Shown here one piece after another: positions 9,850-20,555 of a DNA stretch of 64,000 nt. Position 1 is the first letter of the stretch, and each line of letters begins with the position of its first letter. This stretch comes from Notospermus geniculatus. Taxonomy: Eukaryota > Nemertea > Pilidiophora > Heteronemertea > Lineidae. The notes beneath the pieces are model-generated. The model searched no databases, had not been told where the DNA came from, and saw only the letters and a list, made by a program, of their open reading frames with translations. The position numbers and the translations under genes are program-made. Where the stretch lies: positions 71,061-135,060 of the forward strand of contig NMRB01001594.1 of the NCBI GenBank assembly GCA_002633025.1, in the 5' to 3' direction.

Positions 9850-10295
9850 ACTGTGAACTTGACATCTGACCTTGAGAAGTATTGCGTAACTGGAACAGGG
9901 ATCCTTGATTAAATCAATAGGGGATGGGTTAATGCAGGCTTCTAATTAGTTTTCCCCTGAAATTCTGAGCAGATCTGAACTTTAGCACTGTTTGACCTTG
10001 ACCTTGACCTCTGACCTTCAAGGCCATTGCGTAATCTGAAAGCTCATCCTCGATAACCTAGGTGTAGATGAAGGTTTTACTCTTCCACCATCACCAGATT
10101 CTGTCTCGTGTCATTTGTGATGGTTGACTGTGACCTTGACCTCTGACCTTGAGGAGTATTGCATAACTGGAACAGGATCCCTATTTAAACCTATCGGGAT
10201 GGTTAATTCAGGCTTCTAAATCATTTTCTCCTGAAATTCCGAGGAGATTTGCGCTTTAGAACTGTTTGACCTTGACCTTGACCTCTGACCTTCAA
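9850..10295. repeat. ~276-bp tandem array entering a gap
   Basis: Two units: GTAACTGGAACAGGGATCC near 9886 recurs as CATAACTGGAACAGGATCC near 10162. Each unit also has TTTGACCTTGACCTTGACCT and GCTTCTAA landmarks. The second unit is cut by the run of Ns, so more units are probably hidden in the gap. Confidence 0.85.
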
Positions 10296-10795
10296 NNNNN
10301 NNNNNNNNNNNNNNNNNNNNNNNNNNNNNNNNNNNNNNNNNNNNNNNNNNNNNNNNNNNNNNNNNNNNNNNNNNNNNNNNNNNNNNNNNNNNNNNNNNNN
10401 NNNNNNNNNNNNNNNNNNNNNNNNNNNNNNNNNNNNNNNNNNNNNNNNNNNNNNNNNNNNNNNNNNNNNNNNNNNNNNNNNNNNNNNNNNNNNNNNNNNN
10501 NNNNNNNNNNNNNNNNNNNNNNNNNNNNNNNNNNNNNNNNNNNNNNNNNNNNNNNNNNNNNNNNNNNNNNNNNNNNNNNNNNNNNNNNNNNNNNNNNNNN
10601 NNNNNNNNNNNNNNNNNNNNNNNNNNNNNNNNNNNNNNNNNNNNNNNNNNNNNNNNNNNNNNNNNNNNNNNNNNNNNNNNNNNNNNNNNNNNNNNNNNNN
10701 NNNNNNNNNNNNNNNNNNNNNNNNNNNNNNNNNNNNNNNNNNNNNNNNNNNNNNNNNNNNNNNNNNNNNNNNNNNNNNNNNNNNNNNNNNNNNNN
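10296..10795. other. assembly gap (500 N)
   Basis: Exactly 500 Ns, a size often used as a placeholder. Reading frames crossing it are meaningless. Confidence 0.98.
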
Positions 10796-12613
10796 TGGAA
10801 AAAACCAAAACCTTTTTCTCTGTGTTCTTCTGCCATGTAACTGAACATTCATTTACACTTTGGCATTTATCGCAGAGCGGTGTCCATTCCACAAACTGAA
10901 TGCAGGACTTATTATCTTTCTTTATCTTTTGTTTCGCATTTCGCATTTTACCAACATGGGTAATATGTAACTTCTTATTTAGATAAAGTGACAGGAAGCC
11001 AGAATATGTGATGTGCATTCATGGCCAGTGGATTTCTAAGCTTGGCCTTGGGAGCACCGTCTGATTTTTAGTTGTGTTGTCAATGATACAGTCATTTGAT
11101 TATGCAATAGGTCCGTCTGGGAATATAGATGTATATATCCCAAACACGTAGGGTTGTAATTTACGCAAAATGTACAGAATGAGTCTAAGTTATTATGTAT
11201 ATTTCACATTATTTAAGTATAATTTGCACAGACCACAAAACCAGATTTACTCAATTAGTTATTTATGGTTGTTACACAACTAGGCCTATGTAGGACTGTC
11301 TAGTGAGTGAATGTTCTGCAATGTTTGCAAGTCATAATAATGTTTATCTTTGTACATTTGTGATTGCATAGGGGAAAAAATTCAGTGTTCTCTCTGAGGT
11401 AGAAATATTTGTTTTTGATGTGAGTGATGCATCTGTGACATAATATAAGTTAGTAAGCATTGATATCCTTTGTAGCTGAGGAATACTTTTATTATGAACA
11501 TGTAATCTTTTACCAGAAACTACAAACAATATTTTGTGTTCGCATTGTCTGGAGGAGGGAGTGTTCATGTAAGAATATAGGTTCGTGCTCAATGTTTTAT
11601 TCTGTTCTCCATATTGGTATGCATTGCATTTAACAGACAGTGCATTTAAAAAAATATCAACAGTTAAATTTTGGCACTGAGCAACTTATAAGTATCCTGA
11701 AAACAATTCCCAGATAATAATGCACTATACCTGGTAAATAATGCTGAATGTTTATTTCAGTTGTTTTTGTGTTCTGCATATTTTTGTATATTTGATGCAG
11801 GTTTCAACCACAAATGGTTAGATGAGTTCGTTTCACATTTTCTTTTTAATAACAAAGTAGACTGAAAATGACTTCCGGCAAATTGATGTCATATAAGTCT
11901 AGTTTGACTTCACATCAGCAATAATTATTTGGTTTCATTTACCAATCCATTTTTTCAGTGGATTTACCCAAAATATTTTTCACATTACTTTGTTTTCAGA
12001 TGTTAGCATATTATTTCAGGATACAAAAATGGTGTACACTGACTGTCCACTCGTACAAAAAATGAGAAAAAAAAATTGCACTTGTCTGTTTCCTTTACAT
12101 CAAACATTTTAAGATTGCAATTCATGTCATTTGTATGTAGAAAACTAACAATATACATTATGCTGGCTTGAATTTAGACTTCATCACTTCCAAATGGACA
12201 TTCCTCTTAGGAGCTACAATCAGGAGCATTTAATGTCACCTTGTGTTGATTTTGATTTTCAATTCTATATTCTCCTTCAAAAACGATGTTCATGACATGT
12301 CCACGGCGAAAAAAGATGAAACTATAATAAGTTCTCATGAAACTATAAAAAGTTCTGTTAACTATGATTATTTGGACCTTATTTATCAGGTATGCATGCA
12401 AGTTAATCGTCATCATTCCTGACCCTCAACATTCCTTTGATGATTCCTCCAAAAATGGGGAGCCATCTTACTAGAATACATACGCACATTCCTGGCTTAC
12501 CGAATGACTAAACAATACTAAATTTGCTAATTCAGTGGCAACAAAATCACCTCATCATTGAAAACACCTTGAAAGTTAGCAAATTCAGTCGCAATTTTTC
12601 AGAAATTGTTTTT
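10796..12613. other. AT-rich DNA, nothing recognised
   Basis: Read on both strands; no splice-bounded exon, RNA gene or inverted repeat was identified. It could be intron or long 3' UTR. Confidence 0.35.
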
Positions 12614-13049
12614 AAGGCCACACTTTTTTATTTGTTGGATTACGAATCTGCCATCATTTTCCTGAAAGTGAAAAAATAAAATAAAAAACCCGACGGCCGT
12701 TTTTGACAAGTGTTTTTTCCGCCGACCATGAATTCCGCCTGATCATTTATGAAAGAAAAGGTAAAGAAAATAAATGTTGTGTTGACAAAAAATGCTCATA
12801 AGATGCATATGTCAGAGTGCTAAAATACATCCTCAAATGCTGGGAAATTGCAACTCAGGGCATCCAAATTTGAAGATTGGTGATTTTTTTATTTTTCCCA
12901 ATATCATCTTGAGCTGTACTAGGCCTATTTTGCTGAAACGTGAAATAAATAAACACAAATAGTCATTTTTATTTTTTTTCCACCCACCCGCCCCGGATAT
13001 ATTTCGGGTTGGGAGTTTCGTAATCCAACAAATAAAAAAAGCTTGGCCT
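12614..13049. mobile_element. palindromic MITE with A/T-rich subterminal regions
   Basis: Ends AAGGCCACACTTTTTTATTT and, inverted, AGGCCAAGCTTTTTTTATTT, both running into TTGGATTACGAA. The inner sequence near each end is A/T-rich and followed by ACCCG. It is similar in design to 25338-25808. Confidence 0.75.
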
Positions 13050-14468
13050 GACCGTTAACTTGACCTATCAGGCTTTTTACTCAAGTTGGTGTTAAGAGGT
13101 AAAAACTATTGCCAATGCTTCCACCCAAGTGCACTGAAAAGTTAAAAGCACTGACCAGCTGGCATTGGTAGCAGTGTTTTCGTTTGATGTTGGAAATACT
13201 GACCATTTGTCATTTTGTTTCCTTTCATTTGGTTATAACCAAGGATTATAACTGCATAGCTATATTATTTTTTTTGGACGTCACGGTATTGCTTTATCTC
13301 AATGAAGGCACCATTTTGTATTGCTATGGTGATAATATTGACACTATCAACAATTGCGGCATAACTACAAATTAAGAATTCGTTGATACCTATTGGAACT
13401 GCTTAGGATTCAGCAAGCTTATTGCTATTATTGGTTTTACAGTGTAATTTCAGTTGGAATTCTTAACATTTAGCTTTGTAGTGATATCACCATTACCTGT
13501 CACTGAACAATATTGATGTTCCATTTCCCTCATTTACATTGGCTATGATGATTAAAGCTTCGAGTATTATAAATGGGTTTAATTGATGTAGGGTATCTCA
13601 GCCTATTTCCACTGGTGCTTGAACCAAACAAGACAACCAAACACAATTTGCACGAAGACAACACTGAACCCTAAAACCACTATATCGCAGTCCACTTTAA
13701 GTTGGTAATGCACACCTGTATTTAACATTCTAAAACCCCTGCATGCTCGCAGGCGTATCCCAGCTTAGGGTTGGTTGAACTTTTTATAAGGTGCTCAAGT
13801 GGAAGGTATATCGCACTTATGTTATCTGTATATTTCGCGACAAGACTGGAGATTTTGCAATTGTATGGTATTTATGTATGATACGCATTTATTTATTCAT
13901 GCTTCCACCCCATTGACTTTTGTCTCTGTATAACGCATTTTAACTTTAATTCGATTTCATTTGGTTAGATATCTGCCCCTAAAAATAAAGTATTTGGACA
14001 CTGTTGTGTTCCCTGCTGCCGCTAATATTCCTACGAAGTATCCTTCAGTCACCTGTTTTGGTAAATCATGCGCTGTAGGCCTCCAAATTAACTGCCAGAA
14101 GCAGGGAATGAGGCACTCAACTTCAACAAGCTTCAAATTTGCATTTAGTGGTACTGTGTGATTTGCCAACAATACAACCTGTCTTTCTGTCCCTGAAAAC
14201 ACAGCCATTAAATACATTTTCTGAAAATTTCTAACAGTTCCTCTTATACAACGTGCGGGACACTGACAGTTTGTGTCTATATTCTCTGTAAAATCTTATT
14301 TTGTTGAAATTGATCATTTTTGATGATGAATGATATGTATGAAGAGTATTCCGTCAGTGGGAAATTCAATATCTTTGATGCATACATAAAGAACACATTT
14401 CCAAAATGTATCACAATGTATTTGATTTCCTTGACCCAAACCAGCGTGCACGGTGTTGACGTGCTTTA
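13050..14468. other. AT-rich DNA, nothing recognised
   Basis: No coding exon supported on either strand. Confidence 0.35.
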
Positions 14469-14764
14469 GGCCCTGTCACACTTCTGCGTATCCTAATTCC
14501 TTATGAGGTGCGCATTGAAATTTTTTTCATAAGCAGTCGTACGCACAATGCGCGACCTCGTATGCATCTCAATCGTTTTGTGTAAGTTTTCTGTACGCAA
14601 GCATGCGCACAGTACGGCCCAGTACGCAGGAAAGTTTTGAGCATGCACAAAAACTACACTGCTGTGCTGTCATAAGTTATAAATAAGCAGCGTACGGCTG
14701 CATATTGAACAATTTTAATAAGGAACTCATAAGGACTTGATATACGCAAAAGTGTGACAGGACC
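14469..14764. mobile_element. Harbinger-like MITE
   Basis: Ends GGCCCTGTCACACTTCTGCG and, inverted, GGTCCTGTCACACTTTTGCG. TTA precedes the left end and ATTA follows the right. TACGC/GCGTA words recur inside in both orientations. Confidence 0.75.
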
Positions 14765-15410
14765 ATTAGGGATGATGTTACTGGTACAGCAACGTGGTTG
14801 ATGGTGTCTGGCTTCCTTTTGCCAGAGTAGCTGCATCAGGGCTACATGGTTTTTTGTTAGAATGTGTTGGGACAACTCTCCTTTCTATCTCTTTTGAGGG
14901 AATAAGTGTACTTTTGGAACATTTTGCTGCTGTTCTTTTATGGTGGAAACGTACACAATATTATCAGAATCTCATTGGTAACTGCCAGCAAATGCATGTC
15001 TGTATTACTGAATCATCTAGTTGGACGATGTATTCCCAATCACTACTTTCCCATATTGTATTGTTAAGGATATTTTTAGACATTTAAATGCACTTGATAA
15101 CTAACTGTCAGGAAAACGTAACAACTGAGTCTTCATTCACATCAGAGGTGATTTTGATTATAATAGTTCTTTATTTCTCATGCTAGTGATAGATTATTTT
15201 CAACTCCATTATCCTGTCGAGCGAATAAATCACCCATGGCCGGTGAGGTATACTGACACAGGGTTTGATCCGCTGTGTCTGTATAAAAAAGTTAAGTCTG
15301 CACCGCTTCATTGTTCTGATGTTTTACATCTTCTTCTGTATATACATGTAGCTATTGTGTGAAGGGTAGGATGATGGCCGACAAACCAGACACATTTCAG
15401 TCAATAGGGA
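14765..15410. other. unassigned
   Basis: No supported gene. Short open frames here have no splice or family support. Confidence 0.3.
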
Positions 15411-15794
15411 GGTTTAGCACCTTTCCGACTCCGACTTCAACACGAGAATGAATTGCAGTCCGCTATGGACATCCTTGATAAAAACGATTTGATAGATGTT
15501 TTAAATTCGTCAAACACTTAATTGAAGGCAGAAAAATTTGGCCTTTTAAATCGGATATGTGGAGAAATACGAATATTGAAGTCGTAATCCTGGTCGTTAC
15601 GACTTGAAACACGACTATAATATTTGCGATATATGTGCACTTCCGATTACGAGTCAAAATTATTCTGCCACAAAGTTATGGCATTTTACGATTTGCAAAC
15701 GACTACCGGTATCAAATCGTTTTTATCAAGGATGTCAACAGCGAACTGCAATTCATTCTGGTAGCTGAAGCCGGAGTCAGAAAGGTGCTAAACC
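15411..15794. mobile_element. palindromic element, ~90-bp arms
   Basis: Ends GGTTTAGCACCTTTCCGACT and, inverted, GGTTTAGCACCTTTCTGACT. The arms also share GATAAAAACGATTTGATA. Confidence 0.8.
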
Positions 15795-16364
15795 TCGCTA
15801 ATGATGAATGCCATCCATACAAAATGTAACCAACAACTGAGGGGGCTAAAATGGCATTCTTTACAAATCGCTTTCTATTTTCAAAGTCTGCAAAAAATTC
15901 AAGTTGATAATGCTTTAAGAATAAAATCCTTGAATTGAAGTGGGAGAATAAACCATATCCATAAATTCAGCTGGAAGACAAATCAGGTTTATATATTTAA
16001 ACTGTGAACCTATTCAGTGGGAAGAAGGCAATGAATGGCTTGCTATTGCATAGTCAAGGAAAATGATGTGGAACACACAAAAAGTGTTATCTTTATCTTT
16101 TTCGCCTAATACATCAGAAGTGCTTCGAAAAATTTTAACTGACTTTTTATGTAGTGGTTGGCATTCTAGTATGGCCTCAACATTGTTGTAAGCGGTGTAT
16201 ATGTACTTTTTTAATAGCAATGGGATATTTTCCTACCAACAGTCAACAAAAATGTCTGTAAGGCATACAGCACACATTCATATTAATGTCTACGTGATCA
16301 TCTCCCAACATCAGGTCTGACCTGCATATACCGGAAGGTGTGCAATGACTCAAGCACGTCTAGA

Positions 16365-16496
16365 AGGCCCCTATTACATAGAAGTATACGGTATACGAAA
16401 ATGCCGGTTAACAAAAGCTTCAAATGGATTCACGACCGTGAAGCCATTGTTAACCGGCGTTTTCGTATACCGTATACTTCTATGTAATAGGGGCCT
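16365..16496. mobile_element. 132-bp palindrome, first of a head-to-tail pair
   Basis: The arms are near-perfect: AGGCCCCTATTACATAGAAG, then TATACGGTATACGAAAA, mirrored on the right. The arms also share a GTTAAC block. Confidence 0.9.
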
Positions 16497-16498
16497 AA

Positions 16499-16628
16499 GG
16501 CTTCCCTTACATAGAAGTATACGGTATACGAAAACGCTGGTGAACAATGGCTTCACAGTCGTGAATCCTCGGGAAGCCTTTGTTAATCGGTGTTTTCATA
16601 TACCGTATACTTCTATGTAAGGAAAGCC
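16499..16628. mobile_element. second palindrome of the pair, TAA-flanked
   Basis: Ends GGCTTCCCTTACATAGAAG and, inverted, GGCTTTCCTTACATAGAAG, with TAA at 16496-16498 and 16629-16631. The core is the same as the preceding element but the outer ends differ, and the two sit side by side with the TAA shared. Confidence 0.85.
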
Positions 16629-16629
16629 T

Positions 16630-17068
16630 AATGCTCATAGCAGTAACTGGGCCTGTGTGGCCCAAAGAATCAGCATGCATATAAGACTGTTATAGATATG
16701 TGAATGTTTGTGAATGTAGCTTTGTGACTGGCTGACCAACAATCAATATGGCCAAAACAGAGGGTTAATTTAGCTCAGAGATATCTCACTATTCATGTGT
16801 ATTTGTGCTTTAGAGACAAAAGTTGACCCTGGTAATTTATCTCTATTTTGCACACAGGCTCAAAGGTGCCTAACTCGTGGAAAGGTACAAACGCATTTCT
16901 TATTAAATGTAAGATGTCTTCATATTTGATGTACATGTATCACCTGAGAAAAAAGATAATGGTTTTTCAAACCTTTTCACAGCGTCTGGTGCCAGGACAT
17001 TTTTGCAGAAAAATTTGTCATGAATACATACAGTCAGCAGGCTGCAATGAGGAACCAGTGGAACTAAC
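16630..17068. other. unassigned
   Basis: No gene recognised. Confidence 0.3.
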
Positions 17069-17370
17069 GTCACGACGTGGCGCTGCGAGCGATGTGCCCG
17101 AAGTTTCTTTTTTCTAACATTATTTCCATTTATTTCTGGCGTGAAAATAACCCGTTTGTGTTGGTCGCCTGACAATAAAAGAAGTTACATCATCCTGTAG
17201 TAGATGAAAATTCCTTTAATCTCCTTGCTTTTTTCCTTAAAATGAGGAGATAGGTTGCGATAAAAGCAACATTTTTATCTCATTATTCCTGTACAGGTCA
17301 CTTTTTCATGACGCAACGTCAACAGTTTAAATGACGTCGCGATGGGTCAATCGATCGCAGAGCCACCGCA
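17069..17370. repeat. ~300-bp dispersed repeat, copy 1
   Basis: Shares CACGACGTGGCGCTGCGAGC, TTTCTTTTTTCTAAC, TAGATGAAAATT, TTTTTCCTTAAAATG and TTTTTCATGACGCAACGTC with 28962-29255. The outer ends of the second copy are inverted repeats of each other. Confidence 0.85.
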
Positions 17371-18426
17371 TAGCAAAGTTTGTCACGCGGGTATCTCATT
17401 GGCAGCTTTGGGTTTCTGTTGGAATTTTCTTAAGCCGAGCTGTTTCTATGTTATGTCTGACCAGTAAAATTTGAGTATAAAAATTTCCATTTTGGACATC
17501 ACGCAAGACTGTAGATTACACTCTATTCTGAATTTTCACACCAATGGTTTACTTTCTCTCTTTTTTCCAAATGTTGTCTTGTTAAAGATGGGCATAGTAA
17601 ACATAGTAGAAAGGTGAAGTACACAAAGCAGAAAGGTGAAGTAATGGTATGTAGCGGCATGCATCTTGCAAATTTCTAGCCCACAAATCCAACACAGAAC
17701 AATCATGTGGAAACAACAGGTTGTTGATACACCACATTTTTGCATTTTTAGAACATATACTGTATCATTTGGTCAAAAAGTGCCGTTTTTTTGCCTTCAC
17801 AACAAAAGTTGAACTGCAGAATTCGACGTCATTCTGCAGTTTGTGATGCCAAGGACACTTACATGATAATATCACTGACAATGGGAATTTCTGAATGGAT
17901 CAACCCCTGTATTTTCCAAACTATCCAATATTTTTCAAGGCAACTTCAGATTATTCATGGTTTTGATATTTAGATAAATGGTAGAGGCACTATTGTATTG
18001 TCAAGTATTAAAAATGGTAATCGGGACTTGAGGCAATGACTGGAGTGAACTGACAGACTTTGACCTTAAAGGATGTTTGTGAGTTGCAATGAATTGTTTA
18101 AGACGCTTTTAATCTTTTTTCGATTGAGTTCCCTACTATGGAGCATAATGATGATTGGCATCCAGCACACAAAAAATGGTCGATATGACCATGAGTATAT
18201 AATATGCCTTCAATTCTTCACCAGGACCAATGTTATATTAATGGTCATATTGATTTATCTGTCCTTTTAAGTTTTTTCGATTGATGAAATCTTCCATTTG
18301 TGGACATGTTGCAGGGATTCAGGTTTCTGAATATATCCCATTTACATTTATGTCGAAATAAGGACTGTCCGAATGAGACTTTCAATCCATATTAGGTTGT
18401 TGTGCAAACAAGTGTCCTCTTTATTT
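17371..18426. other. unassigned
   Basis: No supported exon or element. Confidence 0.3.
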
Positions 18427-18512
18427 AATGCCTTATGCGAGGGTCCGTGTGTTCGAGTCCGGTAGGAAGCAATGTCTTTCACCTTAGAAACCTGTTATTA
18501 TTTCATGTTATT
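18427..18512 (+). mobile_element. tRNA-derived SINE fragment (family S3)
   Basis: 5'-truncated: TATGCGAGGGTCCGTGTGTT, a box-B-like TGTTCGAGTCC, then GGTAGGAAGC and a TAGAAACCTGTTATTATTT tail. The same body and tail are seen in reverse at 34426-34554 and 28188-28268. Confidence 0.7.
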
Positions 18513-18605
18513 TAACAACAAAGAAACCTAGAAAATGTGAACTGCAAAGAAATCGGCCCGTGACCACATCTGGTGAGACCAAAGCTAGAAGACACTAGAC
18601 AGGTA

Positions 18606-18868
18606 CAGTACAGGTCACAATTGACATCCCTAAATTCACGTAAGTTGCACGTAAGTCACTCGTAACTTACGCAACAACTCACGAGCTATGTTATGCTTAA
18701 CTTACGAGGTGAGTTATGCGAATTTCGCTAGCTACACAGTGATTTACGAGGCGAGTTACGTGATTTTGGCGAGTTACGCGAAACCAAAGCCGTGAGTTAC
18801 GCGTAAGTTACACGTAACTTACGAATAACTTAAGCGAAGCGTAGGGATGTCAATTGTGGCCTGTACTG
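18606..18868. mobile_element. TA-flanked palindrome made of CGTAAGTTA words
   Basis: Ends CAGTACAGGTCACAATTGAC and, inverted, CAGTACAGGCCACAATTGAC, both followed by ATCCCTA; flanked by TA. The interior reiterates ACTTACG/CGTAAGT and GAGTTACG words in both orientations, roughly ten or more times. No coding capacity. Confidence 0.85.
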
Positions 18869-19424
18869 TACCATTGTGTGTTCATGTAAAATGTATCATT
18901 CAGTGTAAACTAAGGAGGGACCTGAGATATATGAAGCAGTTTTTCATGAAATGTGCAGTTCCATGGAACACTTCTGCTTTACTGAAACAAAAATATCTTC
19001 TCAGAATAGCATGCAGCCTAGGTCCCAAATTACCGCTCTGCAAAGAGGTCCATCCAGGCAGGATCATTTCATAGGCCAAGTTGTTCCTTAAGTCCCAAAC
19101 CATTGGTAATGTTAAGAGTCCGCTAACTGAATATTAAAAGGTCATTTTAAGGTAATTCAAAATATGTCTTCATGAGGAGNATATCCAAAACATGGGTAAA
19201 GACACTTTATTTTCAGTGCTATGAGCAATAGGACCTGAGATATTGCCAAAAAATGGCTATTTCGGCGGCAATATTTAAAACCAATATGGCGGCCACCAGG
19301 GGGCGCAAATTTTTGGGGTCCATTTTTTTTCATGATCCTTAGGTATCAAAGTACCCATGTGGGGAGTTTCATGCTTTCTTGAAGAAGTGAAAGATTCTGG
19401 TGAAAATCAACCCTTAACCGCTCT
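18869..19424. other. unassigned
   Basis: Includes one ambiguous base at 19180. No gene was recognised. Confidence 0.3.
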
Positions 19425-20045
19425 ACTATATTTCAACCACGATCTGGCTGTTTAGACAGGTCACTCCGTAGTTTGCCCTATTTCAACCATGGTCTGGCTG
19501 TTTAGACAGGTCGCTCTACAGGTTGCCCTATTTCAACCATGATCTGGGTGCTTGGACAGGTCACTTCCACAGGTTGCCCTATTTGAACCAGGAGCTGGCT
19601 GTTTGGACAGGTCACTCCACATCAGTCTGCCCTATTTCGACCATGATCTGGCTGTTTAGACACGTCGCTCCACAGGTTGCCCTATTTCAACCGTGATATG
19701 GCTATTTGGACAGCACTTCCACAATTTGCCCTATTTTATCCATGATCTGGCTGTTTGGACAGGTCACTTCCACAGTTTGCCCTATTTTAACCATGACCTG
19801 GCTGTTTCGACAGGTCACNTTTTGCCCTATTTCAACCATGGTCTGGCTGTTTAGACAGGTCACTCCATAGTTTGCCCTATTTCAACCATGAGCTGGCTGT
19901 TTGGACAGGTCACTTTCACAGTTTGCCCTATTTTAACCACGACCTGGCTGTTTGGACAGGTCACTTCCACAGTTTGCCCTATTTTAACCATGACCTGGCT
20001 GTTTCGACAGGTCACTCCACAGTTTGCCCTTTGAATCATGATCTG
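19425..20045. repeat. ~51-bp minisatellite, about 12 units
   Basis: The word GCCCTATTT recurs at about 50-bp spacing (near 19474, 19524, 19576, 19629, 19679, 19728, 19779, 19824, 19874, 19925, 19976), each followed by ATCTGGCTGTTT and GACAGGTCAC. Where the unit is exactly 51 bp both strands stay open for a few units, giving a spurious 17-residue peptide repeat. One ambiguous base lies at 19819. Confidence 0.95.
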
Positions 20046-20087
20046 GATCAAGGAAAGGAAATTGTCACGACCACTATAAACAAAAGG

Positions 20088-20555
20088 CACTGACATTTTC
20101 AAAATTCAAAGTCTTTTTCCTCTTTTGCCTTCCTTTTGTCTCCAACCACTAATTATTTTTCTTATTGATCAGAACATTTTTACCTCAAGTGGCAAGTGGG
20201 TTATATAATCCCCTCTGATAGTCCATACAAAAGTTTATAGACAACGGGTTGCTGATCCACGGGCAACAAAGACATGATGCGTGCCATGCAAGCCTCTCTC
20301 ATTCTAAGGCTAAAGCTATTGGAGGTGACAAGAATGGACGAAGCACATCATGATTGTCCTTGTTATTCATCTATCAGCAACCCCATGTCAGTAATGTTTG
20401 GCATGGATAATCTCATGGGATTATATAATCCACTTGCCAAGGTAAAAATGTTCTGATTAATAAGAAAAATAAATAGTGGTTAGAGACAAAAGAAAAGCAA
20501 AAGAGGAAAATGACGTAGAATTTTGAAAGTGTCCTAATATTTTTGTCCACCAGTG
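20088..20555. mobile_element. mariner-like palindromic element
   Basis: The right end, read inverted, is CACTGGTGGACAAAAATATT and then AGGACAC; the left end is a shortened CACTGACATTTTC. Arms share TTTTCAAAATTC, ACCACTA and AACATTTTTACCT. TA follows the right end. The left end adjoins the minisatellite. Confidence 0.7.

Noticed and set aside
10216-11018. Open frames across 10296-10795
   Set aside because: They read through Ns and have no sequence content.
19425-20045. CRISPR array or protein-repeat gene
   Set aside because: Units are directly adjacent without unique spacers, the DNA is eukaryotic, and the open frame is short and on both strands.
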